In this document: one piece after another, positions 32,893 to 41,747 of the stretch | How positions within the stretch are numbered: the stretch's first letter is position 1 | Layout of the letters: every line of letters starts with the position of its first letter | Assembly (NCBI RefSeq): GCF_006439055.1 | Contig: NZ_RCZC01000011.1 | Span: 1 to 64,000 of the forward strand | Direction of reading: 5' to 3' | DNA from: Sphingomonas glacialis | GTDB lineage: Bacteria > Pseudomonadota > Alphaproteobacteria > Sphingomonadales > Sphingomonadaceae | Length of the DNA stretch: 64,000 nucleotides | The notes under the pieces: generated by a model | The model's input: the letters and a program-made list of their open reading frames with translations, nothing else | Databases searched by the model: none | Told to the model about the DNA's origin: nothing | Translations under genes and position numbers: made by a program

Positions 32893-35800
32893 TCGAACGC
32901 ATCCTTTCGACCTCGGTGCATCTGCGCTGGCTGGTCGCCTTCCTCACGCTGCTCGTCATCGGCTTCGGTGCGTGGCAGATCACCAAACTGCCGATCGATG
33001 CCGTTCCCGACGTCACCAACCGCCAAGTGCAGATCAGCACGTTCGCACCGACGCTCGGGCCGGTCGATATCGAGAAACAGGTCACGTTTCCGGTAGAGAC
33101 GGCACTGGCCGGCATCCCCGGCCTCGAGATCACCCGGTCGTTCTCGCGCAACGGCTTCAGCCAGGTAACGGCCGTCTTCACCGACGCGACCGATATCTAT
33201 TTCGCCCGTGCGCAGGTGACCGAGCGCCTCGCCCAGGCGCGCGACAGCCTGCCGGTCGGCGTCCAGCCCAACCTTGCCCCGCTCAGCACCGGTCTTGGCG
33301 AGATCTTCTTCTACTCGGTCGCCTTCCGGCATCCCGATGGCAAGGGCGTGAAGATCGTCGACGGCAAGCCCGGTTGGCAGTCGGACGGCAGCTATCTCAC
33401 GCCCGAGGGCGAGCGGCTGACCACCGAACTGGCCAAGGCGGCCTATCTGCGCACCGTGCAGGACTGGATCATCCGGCCGCAGATGCGAACCGTGAAGGGC
33501 GTCGCCGGCGTCGATTCCAACGGCGGCTTCGTCAAACAATATCTGATCGAACCCAACCTCAATGCGCTGGCCGCTTATGGCCTCTCGATCACCGCGCTCG
33601 CCGATGCGCTCGAACGCGCCAATCTGTCCGCCGGATCCAACTATGTCCGGCGCGCGGGCGAGAGCTTCCTGGTGCGCGCCGACGCCCGCCTGAAATCGAT
33701 CGAGGACATCCAGGACGCCGTCGTCGCAACCCGCAACGGCGTGCCCGTGCGGGTGAAGGACGTCGGCCAGGTCGTGATCGGCGGTGCCGTCCGTACCGGC
33801 TCCGGCAGCCGGATGGGCGCGGAGGCGGTCATCTCGACCGTGCTGATGCTCGTCGGTGAGAACAGCCGGATCGTCGCGACCAGCGTCGGGGAGAAACTGG
33901 GGCAGATCAACAAGGCGCTCCCGCCCGACGTGTTCGCCGAAGCGGTCTATAACCGGTCGAAGCTGGTCAATGCCACGATCGCGACGGTCGAGAAGAACCT
34001 GATCGAAGGCGCACTTCTCGTGATCGTTGTGCTGTTCCTGCTACTCGGCAACGTCCGCGCCGTGCTCATCACCGCAGCCGTGATCCCGATCACCATGCTG
34101 ATGACCGCGGCCGGCATGAACGGGCTGCATGTCTCGGGCAATCTGATGAGTCTGGGCGCACTCGACTTCGGCCTGATCGTCGATGGCGCGGTGATCATCG
34201 TCGAGAATGCGCTGCGGCATCTCGCCGAGCGGCAGCACACGGAAGACCGACTGCTCACGCTTCCGGAGCGGGTCGAGGTGACGATCGCCTCGGCGAAGGA
34301 GATGATCCGACCGACCGTGTTCGGCCAGCTCATCATCTTCCTCGTCTTCGTGCCGCTGCTCACCTTTCAGGGCGTCGAGGGCAAGACCTTCTCGCCGATG
34401 GCGGTGACGCTGATGGTCGCGCTCGCCTCCGCGTTCATCCTGTCGCTGACCTTCGTGCCCGCGATGCTCGCCATCGTCATCACCGGGCGTGTCAGCGAAA
34501 CCGAAGTGCGGCCGATCCGCTGGTTCAAAGCGAAATATGCCCCGGCGCTCGCCACGGCAATCCGTCGCCCGATGCCCTTCATTCTGGGTGGGGTCGGCGT
34601 CTTCGTCGCGGCTGTGCTGTGCTTTACGCTGCTCGGCGAGGAGTTCATGCCGCAGCTCGACGAGAAGGACATCACGGTCACCAACTTCCGCGTGCCTTCC
34701 GCTTCGATCGACCAGTCGACCCAGATGCAGCTGCAGATCGAGAATGCGCTGAAGACGCTTCCCGAGGTGGCTTTGGTTTTTTCCAAGAACGGCAATGCCG
34801 ATCTCGGCACCGATCCGATGCCGCCCAATGCGTCCGATACCTATGTCATCCCCAAGCCCGAGAGCGAATGGCCGACCGAGGTCCATAGCAAGGCCGACAT
34901 CCTTCGCCGTATCGAAGAGCGGATGAAGCCGCTGATCGGCAACCGGACGGAGATCCAGCAGCCGATCCAGATGCGCTTCAACGAGTTGATCGCGGGCGTC
35001 CGGTCCGATGTCGCGATCAAGCTCTATGGCGATGATCTCGACCAGATGACCGAGCAGGCACAGCGCATCGCAGCCACGGTCCGCGCCATCCCCGGTGCGG
35101 CAGATGTGAGTGCGGAGCAGACCGACGGCGCGCCGACCTTCGACGTAAAGATCGATCGGCAGGCGGTCGGCCGATACGGGCTCAGCGTCGAGGAGGTCGC
35201 GAATACCGTTGCCGCCGCGCTCGGCGGTCGCGAGGCGGGGTTGCTGTTCGAGGGCGATCGGCGCTTTTCGGTGGTGGTCCGTCTGCCTGACGCGCAGCGC
35301 GACGATGTCGATGCGCTGGGATCGATCCCCGTCATGCTGCCGGCCGCCGATGGTCAGGTGGCGCGCTCGATCCCGCTGCGCGAGGTTGCCCGGTTCAGCT
35401 ACACCGAGGGGCTGAACCAGATCAGCCGCGAGAACGGCAAGCGCATGGTGATCGTCCAGGTCAATGTGCGGGGCCGCGACCTCGGTGGTTTCGTCGGGGA
35501 GGCGCAGGCGAAGATCGGCCAGATGCAGCTGCCGTCGGGTATGTACACTGCGTGGGGCGGCACGTTCGAGAGCCTGCCATCGGCGCGGCTGCGGCTGATG
35601 ATCGTCGTGCCGATCTGCTTCCTCGCCATCTATGCGCTGCTCTATCTCGCGCTGGGTGGTTTCATGCCCGCGCTGATCGTGTTCAGCGCGGTGCCTATGG
35701 CATTGGCAGGCGGGGTGTTCGCGCTGCTGCTGCGCGGTATCCCGTTCTCGATCACCGCCGCGGTCGGGTTCATCGCGCTGTCGGGCGTGGCGGTCCTCAA

Positions 35801-36116
35801 CGGGCTCGTGATGATGAGCGCGATCCGGAATCATCGCGACGACGGCGAGGACGATGACCAGGCTATCGCGGATGGTGCGATGGAGCGCGTACGTCCGGTG
35901 CTGATGACCGCGTTGGTGGCCAGCCTGGGGTTCGTGCCGATGGCCCTGGCCACCGGCACGGAGGTGCAGCGGCCGTTGGCGACCGTCGTTATCGGCGGTC
36001 TCATCACGTCGACCGCGCTGACGCTGCTGGTGCTGCCGGCGATCACGGCCTGGGTGTCGCGGATCGCAGGCCGCAGGGTGGAAGCGCGCGTGTTGTCGAG
36101 CACCGTGCGGGCCTGA
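32889..36116 (+). CDS. czcA: Heavy-metal RND efflux pump of the CzcA/CnrA class
   Basis: This 1075-residue pump has the CusA/CzcA fold: TM1 (LRWLVAFLTLLVIGFGAWQI), porter domains, and two groups of membrane helices. The TM4 signature DFGLIVDGAVIIVEN has Asp, Asp and Glu at the 0, +6 and +13 positions. It equals the Asp402/Asp408/Glu415 set of CzcA and marks divalent-cation pumps, rather than the CusA-type motif for Cu+/Ag+. So Co2+, Zn2+, Cd2+ or Ni2+ are the likely substrates. Length is normal and no break is seen. It is the last gene of the operon; a hairpin follows at 36127-36155. With the DmeR-like repressor and NreB-like exporter, nickel/cobalt is favoured. Confidence 0.94.
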   Translation: MIERILSTSVHLRWLVAFLTLLVIGFGAWQITKLPIDAVPDVTNRQVQISTFAPTLGPVDIEKQVTFPVETALAGIPGLEITRSFSRNGFSQVTAVFTDATDIYFARAQVTERLAQARDSLPVGVQPNLAPLSTGLGEIFFYSVAFRHPDGKGVKIVDGKPGWQSDGSYLTPEGERLTTELAKAAYLRTVQDWIIRPQMRTVKGVAGVDSNGGFVKQYLIEPNLNALAAYGLSITALADALERANLSAGSNYVRRAGESFLVRADARLKSIEDIQDAVVATRNGVPVRVKDVGQVVIGGAVRTGSGSRMGAEAVISTVLMLVGENSRIVATSVGEKLGQINKALPPDVFAEAVYNRSKLVNATIATVEKNLIEGALLVIVVLFLLLGNVRAVLITAAVIPITMLMTAAGMNGLHVSGNLMSLGALDFGLIVDGAVIIVENALRHLAERQHTEDRLLTLPERVEVTIASAKEMIRPTVFGQLIIFLVFVPLLTFQGVEGKTFSPMAVTLMVALASAFILSLTFVPAMLAIVITGRVSETEVRPIRWFKAKYAPALATAIRRPMPFILGGVGVFVAAVLCFTLLGEEFMPQLDEKDITVTNFRVPSASIDQSTQMQLQIENALKTLPEVALVFSKNGNADLGTDPMPPNASDTYVIPKPESEWPTEVHSKADILRRIEERMKPLIGNRTEIQQPIQMRFNELIAGVRSDVAIKLYGDDLDQMTEQAQRIAATVRAIPGAADVSAEQTDGAPTFDVKIDRQAVGRYGLSVEEVANTVAAALGGREAGLLFEGDRRFSVVVRLPDAQRDDVDALGSIPVMLPAADGQVARSIPLREVARFSYTEGLNQISRENGKRMVIVQVNVRGRDLGGFVGEAQAKIGQMQLPSGMYTAWGGTFESLPSARLRLMIVVPICFLAIYALLYLALGGFMPALIVFSAVPMALAGGVFALLLRGIPFSITAAVGFIALSGVAVLNGLVMMSAIRNHRDDGEDDDQAIADGAMERVRPVLMTALVASLGFVPMALATGTEVQRPLATVVIGGLITSTALTLLVLPAITAWVSRIAGRRVEARVLSSTVRA

Positions 36117-36126
36117 TCCTTGGGGT

Positions 36127-36155
36127 AAGCCGCTCCGGACGCCGCTGGGCGGCTT
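36127..36155. terminator. Possible terminator after czcA
   Basis: The arms AAGCCGC (36127-36133) and GCGGCTT (36149-36155) can pair around a 15-base loop, 10 bases past the czcA stop and before the convergent copD gene. The T-run is weak (CTTTC), so efficiency is uncertain. Confidence 0.45.
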
Positions 36156-36271
36156 TCGGGGCGGTAGCCTTCCGCGTCGTGACCACGATTATTGTGCTTT
36201 CGCGAACCCGCGGGTGATGTTGGTTGCCTGCTGCGGCAACACGTGAGCGTCCGGTCGGCGCTGAAGCGGCA

Positions 36272-37168
36272 TTATCGCGACGGCGAGATCAGACCGAGCC
36301 AGGCCACCAGCAGCAGGATGACGATGGCGAGGCCCGTTTCGGCGAGCAGGCTGATCCGGATCGCGGCTTGTGTCCCCGCGCCAGTCGCGAGGCGCGGCGT
36401 GAGGCGAAAGCGATTCAGGGCCGCAAGCAGCAGCATCGCCACGAACGCGGTCAGCTTCGCAAGCAGCAACGTGCGATAGGTATCGAGCGGCAGCACCCCG
36501 CTGCCCGAGCGGATCAGCAGGAACCAACCGCTTGCCGCCCCGGATGCGACCAGCACCGCGACGGTCGCGGTGCCGATGCGCGCGAACCTGCGGAGCGCAT
36601 AGGCCGCTTGCTGGCGCGGCGTTTCGCTTTGCCAGCTCCGCAGCACGAGCAGGAGGAAGCCGAGCAGCGCACCCGCCCATGTTCCGGCGGCGAGCAGATG
36701 CGCGATATCCGCCGCCAGATGCACCCATCCGGCAGCACCGTCGTCCATCGTGCCGTGGCCGGTCCAGGCCAGCGTCGCGACCGCCACACCGGCCGCGAGC
36801 GTGCCGACGACAAAGCCGGCGTGTCGGGCCGGCAGCAGCGTCGCCAGTGCGCACACCAGCAAGGCCGCGATCCGGACCTGGAAAGCGATGCCGACGGCGG
36901 TGCCGGTGGCGATCTGGCCGATCAGATCGCGATCGACCATGCCGATCGACGTGCCCGCCATCGCCGCGACCAGCGCGAGGAACGCCCACGCCGTCAGCGG
37001 CAGGCCGGCGAGGGCAAGCGCCGCCAGCCACCAGCGCACGGCTCGCCCCGTGGGAGCGAGCCGATCGCGCGGCGTCAGGCCGTAGAGCGCGAACGCATTC
37101 AATCCGAACAGCGGCAGCACATCGAGGTAGATCGCGAAGCGCGACCACAGTGCCGGATCGATCGTCAC
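36272..37168 (-). CDS. copD: Copper-resistance inner-membrane protein CopD
   Basis: The 298-residue protein starts at GTG 37168 (VTIDPALWSRFAIYLDVLPL) and has about eight hydrophobic helices. His residues lie at membrane edges (TGHGTMDD; WVHLAADIAHLLAAGTWAGA), which is the CopD/PcoD pattern for copper handling in the inner membrane. CopC, its usual periplasmic partner, is encoded three bases upstream on the same strand. Together they are thought to bring copper across or to the inner membrane for cuproprotein assembly and resistance. The gene converges on czcA. No odd features are visible; length is in range. Confidence 0.9.
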   Translation of the reverse strand: MTIDPALWSRFAIYLDVLPLFGLNAFALYGLTPRDRLAPTGRAVRWWLAALALAGLPLTAWAFLALVAAMAGTSIGMVDRDLIGQIATGTAVGIAFQVRIAALLVCALATLLPARHAGFVVGTLAAGVAVATLAWTGHGTMDDGAAGWVHLAADIAHLLAAGTWAGALLGFLLLVLRSWQSETPRQQAAYALRRFARIGTATVAVLVASGAASGWFLLIRSGSGVLPLDTYRTLLLAKLTAFVAMLLLAALNRFRLTPRLATGAGTQAAIRISLLAETGLAIVILLLVAWLGLISPSR

Positions 37169-37171
37169 GCC

Positions 37172-37543
37172 TTACTGCACCTTGAAGCGATAGCTGCCCT
37201 CGATGCGGTGCGTGTCGGTGGAGACGACATGATAGGTGAAGGTATAGCCGCCCTTGGGCAGCGGCTTGGGCAGCGTCGCGATCAGGCTGTCGCCCGTCGC
37301 GCCGACGGTGGTGGTGAGCTTCATCTTCATCGGCGCGTGCATCGTCATGCCGGGCATTTCGGTCATCATCAGCTCGGCCCCGGCCATCGGCGCGAGGAGC
37401 TTTTCGGAGAATTTGAGTTCGATCCGATCGACCGGTGCGACGACCGCGTCGGCGGCCGGGGTGCTCGACAGCAGCTTGGGGTGCGCGAACGCCGGTGCCG
37501 AAACGAGCAGGGCGGGGAGGAGGATGGCGGAAAGGCGGCGCAT
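37172..37543 (-). CDS. copC: Periplasmic copper-binding protein CopC
   Basis: The start ATG 37543 (MRRLSAILLPALLVSAPAFA) gives a 123-residue protein with a Sec signal cleaved before His in AHPKLLSSTP; mature CopC proteins begin with such a His, a Cu(II) ligand. The Met-rich loop ELMMTEMPGMTMHAPMKMKL (about 60-80) provides Cu(I) ligands. The terminal HVVSTDTHRIEGSYRFKV contains the second His pair of the Cu(II) site. The usual length is about 120-127 residues. The gene is divergent from the sigma/sensor operon across a region with a tandem 16-bp repeat, and is co-transcribed with copD. Confidence 0.93.
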   Translation of the reverse strand: MRRLSAILLPALLVSAPAFAHPKLLSSTPAADAVVAPVDRIELKFSEKLLAPMAGAELMMTEMPGMTMHAPMKMKLTTTVGATGDSLIATLPKPLPKGGYTFTYHVVSTDTHRIEGSYRFKVQ

Positions 37544-37561
37544 GCGGATATCCTTCACGTT

Positions 37562-37593
37562 GGTCTGGCTACGGTGGGGTCTGGCTACGGTGG
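37562..37593. repeat. Perfect tandem 16-bp direct repeat between copC and the cnrYXH-like operon
   Basis: GGTCTGGCTACGGTGG occurs twice in a row without mismatch, 19 bases upstream of copC and 86 before the anti-sigma gene start. A hairpin with arms CCCCTC (37616-37621) and GAGGGG (37634-37639) lies next to it. It could be a two-copy binding site for a regulator of the divergent promoters, or a replication-slippage duplication. Confidence 0.5.
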
Positions 37594-37678
37594 CGATACG
37601 CAGCGCACGTCGGCACCCCTCACATTTTTTCGCGAGGGGACGCGCGCCGCTGTGCGTATGATGGGGCAGGAGGTTGCA

Positions 37679-37948
37679 ATGCCGATCGATGATATTCTGC
37701 ACGCACTCGCCGCGTCGCCGCCGCCAGTGGCGCTCGACGGGCTGGAAGAGGGTGTGTTCGCGACCATCCGCAGCGAGGCGCGGATGCGCCGGACGGGCCG
37801 CAACGGGCTGGCCGCGGTGGTCTGCGCGGCGAGCCTAGCGGGCGTGGCGAGCGCCGCTCTGCCGGCTGCGCGCGGCGGTGGCGACGGCGCGTCGCTGGGC
37901 ACCACCGCGCTCGCGCCGTCGAGCCTGCTGGTCGGCGCTTCCGAATGA
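37679..37948 (+). CDS. Putative CnrY-like anti-sigma factor
   Basis: The start ATG 37679 follows the ribosome site GGGGCAGGAGG, giving 89 residues. The N-terminal half is soluble and acidic-amphipathic (MPIDDILHALAASPPPVALD; GLEEGVFATIRSEARMRR) and would face the cytoplasm. One hydrophobic segment (GLAAVVCAASLAGVASAAL) follows near 45-65, and a short Gly/Ser tail outside. This size and topology match CnrY, the membrane-bound anti-sigma factor that captures CnrH. It overlaps the CnrX-like sensor gene by ATGA, and the ECF sigma gene follows, the same order Y-X-H as in Cupriavidus. Sequence similarity to CnrY is weak by eye; the call rests on topology and context. Confidence 0.7.
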   Translation: MPIDDILHALAASPPPVALDGLEEGVFATIRSEARMRRTGRNGLAAVVCAASLAGVASAALPAARGGGDGASLGTTALAPSSLLVGASE

Positions 37949-38385
37949 GGCGGGGCGGGTGGCTCGTCGCCGCGATGATCCTCGCCTTCGCGGCGGCGGT
38001 CGCGGGGGTCGGGGTGGGGCGGTTGATCTGGCCGGCGCCGCATAACGACGGGAGCGGGCTGCACCGCCTGCTCCACCATCAGCTCGATCTCGATGCGGCA
38101 CAGACGGCGCAGCTTGAAACGCTGGAGCAGCGCTATGCGGCGCGGCGCAAGGCGCTCGAGGCGGAGATGCGCGCCGACAACGCCCGGCTCGCCGCCGCGA
38201 TCGCGGTGGAACATGGCTACGGGCCGCGGGTCGATGCCGCGGTGACCGCCTCGCACATGGCGATGGGCACGCTCCAGAAGGAAACGCTGGCGCACGTCTT
38301 TGCCATGCGCAAGCTGCTCCGGCCCGATCAGGCGGCGCGGTTCGACGCGGCGGTGGCGAAGAGCCTGACCCCGACCGAACGGTGA
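37945..38385 (+). CDS. CnrX-like periplasmic metal sensor
   Basis: This 146-residue protein has an N-terminal anchor (about 6-28) and an all-helical periplasmic domain (hooked four-helix, CnrX/ZraP/Spy type). Five residues correspond to the Ni/Co site of CnrX with identical spacing: His40, His44, Glu61, His117 and Met121, against His42, His46, Glu63, His119 and Met123 of CnrX. Local strings are GLHRLLHHQLDLD, LETLEQRY and ETLAHVFAMRKLLR. CnrX senses Ni2+/Co2+ and passes the signal through CnrY to free CnrH. It overlaps both neighbours (ATGA and GTGA). Because the adjacent genes are copper-resistance genes, the metal sensed here is an open question; the intact Met apical ligand favours Co/Ni. 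Confidence 0.85.
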   Translation: MRRGGWLVAAMILAFAAAVAGVGVGRLIWPAPHNDGSGLHRLLHHQLDLDAAQTAQLETLEQRYAARRKALEAEMRADNARLAAAIAVEHGYGPRVDAAVTASHMAMGTLQKETLAHVFAMRKLLRPDQAARFDAAVAKSLTPTER

Positions 38386-38945
38386 CGAACGATCTCGCGA
38401 ACCTTGACGACGGCGCGCTGGTCGGCATGCCGCCGGCGCGTCGCGACGCGGCGTTTCGCGAGATCATGCGGCGCCATCGCGAGCCGCTCTATCGCCTCGT
38501 GCGCGGGTTGACCGGCGACCCGGAGGAAGCGCTCGACATCGTGCAGGAGGTGTTCGCCAGCGCTTATCGGCATCTGCACCGCTTCGATCCGGCGCGGCCG
38601 CTGCGGCCGTGGCTCGCGCGGATCGCGATTAATCGCAGCCGCGACTGGCATCGCCGCCGCCGGCTGCGCCGTTTCCTCGGGCTGGGCCTCGACGCGACCG
38701 AGATGGTCGCCGACGATGCGCCCTTGGCCGATGCGGCGCTCGCCGCGCGGCAGCGGCTCGATCTGGCGTGGCGGGCGATCGCGCGCTTGCCGGCGCCGCT
38801 GCGCGAGACCTTGCTGTTGCGCACCGTTGAGGGGCTGAGCCAGGCGGAGACCGCGGAGATCCTGTCGATCACCCCCAAGGCGGTCGAGACGCGGCTGTAC
38901 CGGGCGCGGGCGCAGCTCGCCGCGATGCTCGGCGATGAGGGATGA
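38382..38945 (+). CDS. ECF sigma factor, CnrH-like
   Basis: The GTG at 38382 overlaps the sensor stop (GTGA) and gives 187 residues. Region 2 is DAAFREIMRRHREPLYRLVR to LDIVQEVFASAYRHLHRFDP and the -10 contact segment PWLARIAINRSRDWHRRR; region 4 is LPAPLRETLLLRTVEGLSQA with TAEILSITPKAVETRLYRAR. There is no region 3, as expected of ECF factors. It should be held by the CnrY-like protein and released when the sensor binds metal. The targets are probably its own operon and the copper-oxidase genes 42 bases downstream. Confidence 0.92.
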   Translation: MTNDLANLDDGALVGMPPARRDAAFREIMRRHREPLYRLVRGLTGDPEEALDIVQEVFASAYRHLHRFDPARPLRPWLARIAINRSRDWHRRRRLRRFLGLGLDATEMVADDAPLADAALAARQRLDLAWRAIARLPAPLRETLLLRTVEGLSQAETAEILSITPKAVETRLYRARAQLAAMLGDEG

Positions 38946-38986
38946 TGCGCTGGCGTGCGTAGAGGGTGCGTAACGGAAGGATTGGG

Positions 38987-40675
38987 ATGATGATGAGCAT
39001 GCGGCGGCGGGACGTGCTGCGCGGCGCGGGCGTCGGATTGGCGGCGAGCTGGCTCCCGGCATGGGCCGCGCCGGTTTCGCCGGGGTTGCCGACGCTGAGC
39101 GGCACCGACATCACGCTGCGCGTCGCCCACACCATGCTGCGGGTGGGCGGGCGCAACACGCATGCGATCGGCATCAACGGCACCGTGCCGGGCCCGCTGC
39201 TGCGGCTGCGCGAGGGGCAGGACGTGCGCCTCACCGTCATCAACGATCTGCCCGACGAGGATACGTCGATCCACTGGCACGGGCTGCTGGTGCCGTTCCA
39301 GATGGACGGCGTGCCCGGCGTGAGCTTTCCAGGCATCAAGGCGGGGTCGCGCTTCACCTATCACTTCCCGCTGCGGCAGTCCGGCACATATTGGTATCAC
39401 AGCCATTCCGGTCTGCAGGAGCAGATCGGCCATTACGGCCCGATCGTGGTCGATCCCGCGGGTGCCGATCCGATCGGCTATGATCGCGAGCATGTCATCG
39501 TCCTGTCGGACCACAGCGCGCTGCATCCGCATGCGATCTTCCAGAAGCTCAAGCAGCAGGGCGGCTATTTCAACTATCAGAAGCAGACGCTCGCCGGGCT
39601 GCTCGCTGGCCACGACCAGACAGCGGCCGACCGGCGCACCTGGGGCGGCATGCGCATGGACCCGACCGATATTTCGGACGTGACCGGATCGACCTACACT
39701 TTCCTCGTCAACGGCCACGGCCCGCTCGAGCCCTGGACCGCGTTGTTCCGCCCCGGCGAGCGCGTGCGGCTGCGCTTCATCAACGCGTCGGCGATGACGA
39801 TCTTCAACGTGCGCATCCCCGGCATGACGCTGAGCGTGGTCGCCGCGGACGGTGTGCCGGTGCGCCCGGTCGCGGTCGAGGAGATCCAGATCGCCAATGC
39901 CGAGACCTATGACGTGATCGTCACCCCCGCCGACGACCGCGCCTACGGTATCGTCGCCGAGGCGATCGACCGGTCGGGCATGGCGTTCGCGACGCTCGCC
40001 CCGCGCGCCGGAATGGTCGCCATCGCCCCGCCGCTGCGCAAGCGTCCGATCGCGACGATGAAGGACATGGGCATGGATATGTCCGCTATGGACCCCGAGA
40101 CGATGGACATGTCGTCGATGCACATGGGCATGCGTGACCCCCGCAACGCGCCTAGCTTGCCGCTCGGCCCGGGCGTGCAGACGATCTCGCCGATGCCGGC
40201 CGACCGCACCGGCGAGCCGGGGCAGGGCCTTGGCGACGCCGGGCACAAGGTGCTGGTCTACAAGGATCTCGCCGCGCTCGAGCCCAATCCCGATCACCGC
40301 CCGCCCGAACGCGCGCTGCAGATCCACCTCACCGGCAATATGGAGCGCTATATGTGGGCGTTCGACGGCAAGAAATTGTCCGAGGTCGGCGAGCCGATTC
40401 CGTTCCGCGCGGGCGAGCGGGTCCGCATCACGCTGATCAACGACACGATGATGAACCATCCGATCCATCTGCACGGCCATTTCTTCGAACTGGTGACGGG
40501 GCACGGCGATCACGCGCCGCGCAAGCACACCGTCAATGTCCAGCCCGGCGGCACCGTCACCTTCGACCTCACCGCCGACGCGATCGGCGACTGGGCGTTC
40601 CACTGCCACATGCTCTATCACATGCACGCGGGCATGATGCGCGTCGTCAGCGTGCGGCCGGAGGTGGCGGCATGA
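38987..40675 (+). CDS. copA: Periplasmic multicopper oxidase CopA
   Basis: The start ATG 38987 is 6 bases after GGAAGG; alternatives at 38990-38999 are possible. The 562-residue protein has a Tat signal MRRRDVLRGAGVGLAASWLP. Copper-binding motifs are IHWHGLLVPFQMDG, YWYHSHSGLQEQIGHYG, NHPIHLHGHFFEL and DWAFHCHMLYHMHAGMM, giving intact type 1 and type 2/3 sites. A Met-rich stretch at about 358-380 (MKDMGMDMSAMDPETMDMSS) can bind extra Cu+. It oxidises Cu+ to Cu2+ in the periplasm. The length is somewhat shorter than plasmid-borne CopA/PcoA. It overlaps copB (ATGA). Confidence 0.94.
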   Translation: MMMSMRRRDVLRGAGVGLAASWLPAWAAPVSPGLPTLSGTDITLRVAHTMLRVGGRNTHAIGINGTVPGPLLRLREGQDVRLTVINDLPDEDTSIHWHGLLVPFQMDGVPGVSFPGIKAGSRFTYHFPLRQSGTYWYHSHSGLQEQIGHYGPIVVDPAGADPIGYDREHVIVLSDHSALHPHAIFQKLKQQGGYFNYQKQTLAGLLAGHDQTAADRRTWGGMRMDPTDISDVTGSTYTFLVNGHGPLEPWTALFRPGERVRLRFINASAMTIFNVRIPGMTLSVVAADGVPVRPVAVEEIQIANAETYDVIVTPADDRAYGIVAEAIDRSGMAFATLAPRAGMVAIAPPLRKRPIATMKDMGMDMSAMDPETMDMSSMHMGMRDPRNAPSLPLGPGVQTISPMPADRTGEPGQGLGDAGHKVLVYKDLAALEPNPDHRPPERALQIHLTGNMERYMWAFDGKKLSEVGEPIPFRAGERVRITLINDTMMNHPIHLHGHFFELVTGHGDHAPRKHTVNVQPGGTVTFDLTADAIGDWAFHCHMLYHMHAGMMRVVSVRPEVAA

Positions 40676-41592
40676 GCGTGCGGATCATCGCGCTCGCCGC
40701 GCTGCTGTGCGCCGGTTCGGCGCAGGCGCAGATGATGCCGGGCATGGACATGTCGGGGCACCAGCATACCCCCGCGCCCGCGCCCGCGCCTGCGTCTCCC
40801 GCGTCCCCTGCATCGCCTGCCGCTGACGAAACCGCCGATCTGCCGCTGTCCGATAGCCCGCGGCCGGCACCGCCACCACCGGCGGATCATGCCGCCGATG
40901 CCGTCTGGGGCCCCGACGCGATGATGCCGTCGCGGATGATGCTGCAGCATGAACATGGCGGCATGCGGCTCCACCAGATCGTCTTCAACCTTGCCGAAGC
41001 GCAGATCCGCAAAGGCCGCGATGGCTTCCGCTGGGACGGCGAGGGCTGGTGGGGCGGCGATATCAACCGCCTCGTCGTCAAGAGCGAGGGCGAGGGCAGC
41101 TTCGGCCGCGCGGTGGAGTCGGCCGAAGTGCAGGCGCTCTATTCGCGCGCGATCGGCCCGTATTTCGACCTGCAGGGCGGCGTGCGGCAGGATCTCGGCG
41201 CGGGGCCGCGCCGCACCTATGCGACGGTCGGTATCGAGGGGCTGGCGCCCTATCAGTTCGAGACCGAGGTCCGCGCCTTCCTGTCCAGTCGCGGCGACGT
41301 GCTGGCGCGCGCGGAAGCCTGGTACGACCAACGCATCACGCAGCGTCTTGTGCTGCAACCGCGCGCCGAACTGAACTTTTCGGCGCGAACGGTGGCGTCC
41401 CAGCAGCTCGGCAGCGGCCTGACCGACGCCGAACTGGGGCTGCGGGTGCGCTACGAAGTGCAGCGCGAGTTTGCGCCCTATGTCGGTGTCTCCTGGGACA
41501 AAAAGGCGGGCGGCACGGCCCGTTACGCGCGCGCCCGGGGCGAGTCCGCGGACGGCCCGGCGCTGGTGCTGGGGGTGCGCGCCTGGTTCTAG
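40672..41592 (+). CDS. copB: Outer-membrane copper-resistance protein CopB
   Basis: The 306-residue protein starts at ATG 40672 with the signal RIIALAALLCAGSAQAQ. It is followed by a Met/His and then Pro/Ala-rich linker (MMPGMDMSGHQHTPAPAPAP) and the CopB barrel. Family landmarks are FRWDGEGWWGGDINRLVVKS, YSRAIGPYFDLQGGVRQDLG, TRRTYATVGI-type segment (residues 185-195), APYVGVSWDKKAGGTARYAR and the terminal aromatic AWF. CopB is thought to bind or exclude copper at the outer membrane. The N-terminal Met-rich part is short compared with Pseudomonas CopB. Confidence 0.92.
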   Translation: MSVRIIALAALLCAGSAQAQMMPGMDMSGHQHTPAPAPAPASPASPASPAADETADLPLSDSPRPAPPPPADHAADAVWGPDAMMPSRMMLQHEHGGMRLHQIVFNLAEAQIRKGRDGFRWDGEGWWGGDINRLVVKSEGEGSFGRAVESAEVQALYSRAIGPYFDLQGGVRQDLGAGPRRTYATVGIEGLAPYQFETEVRAFLSSRGDVLARAEAWYDQRITQRLVLQPRAELNFSARTVASQQLGSGLTDAELGLRVRYEVQREFAPYVGVSWDKKAGGTARYARARGESADGPALVLGVRAWF

Positions 41593-41747
41593 GCGCATCG
41601 GGGCGGGCTCGGAATATCCTGCTGCACGAACCTGCTTCGCGGTCTGTCCGTGCCGGGGTGACCCCCAAGAAAGACGTATTCTTCGCGCGATCGCCGCTTA
41701 GTCTGGCGGCGAGCCCGACGGGCGCTTTCGTGTTGGAGACCATCGTG

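Noticed and set aside
34041..35834. 597-codon minus-strand frame inside czcA
   Set aside because: Asp/His/Arg-rich antisense shadow of a fully conserved RND pump.
40783..40812. Pro/Ala codon repeats in copB (CCCGCGCCC-type) as a DNA repeat element
   Set aside because: It encodes a flexible Ala-Pro linker after the signal peptide, common in CopB; not an independent repeat.
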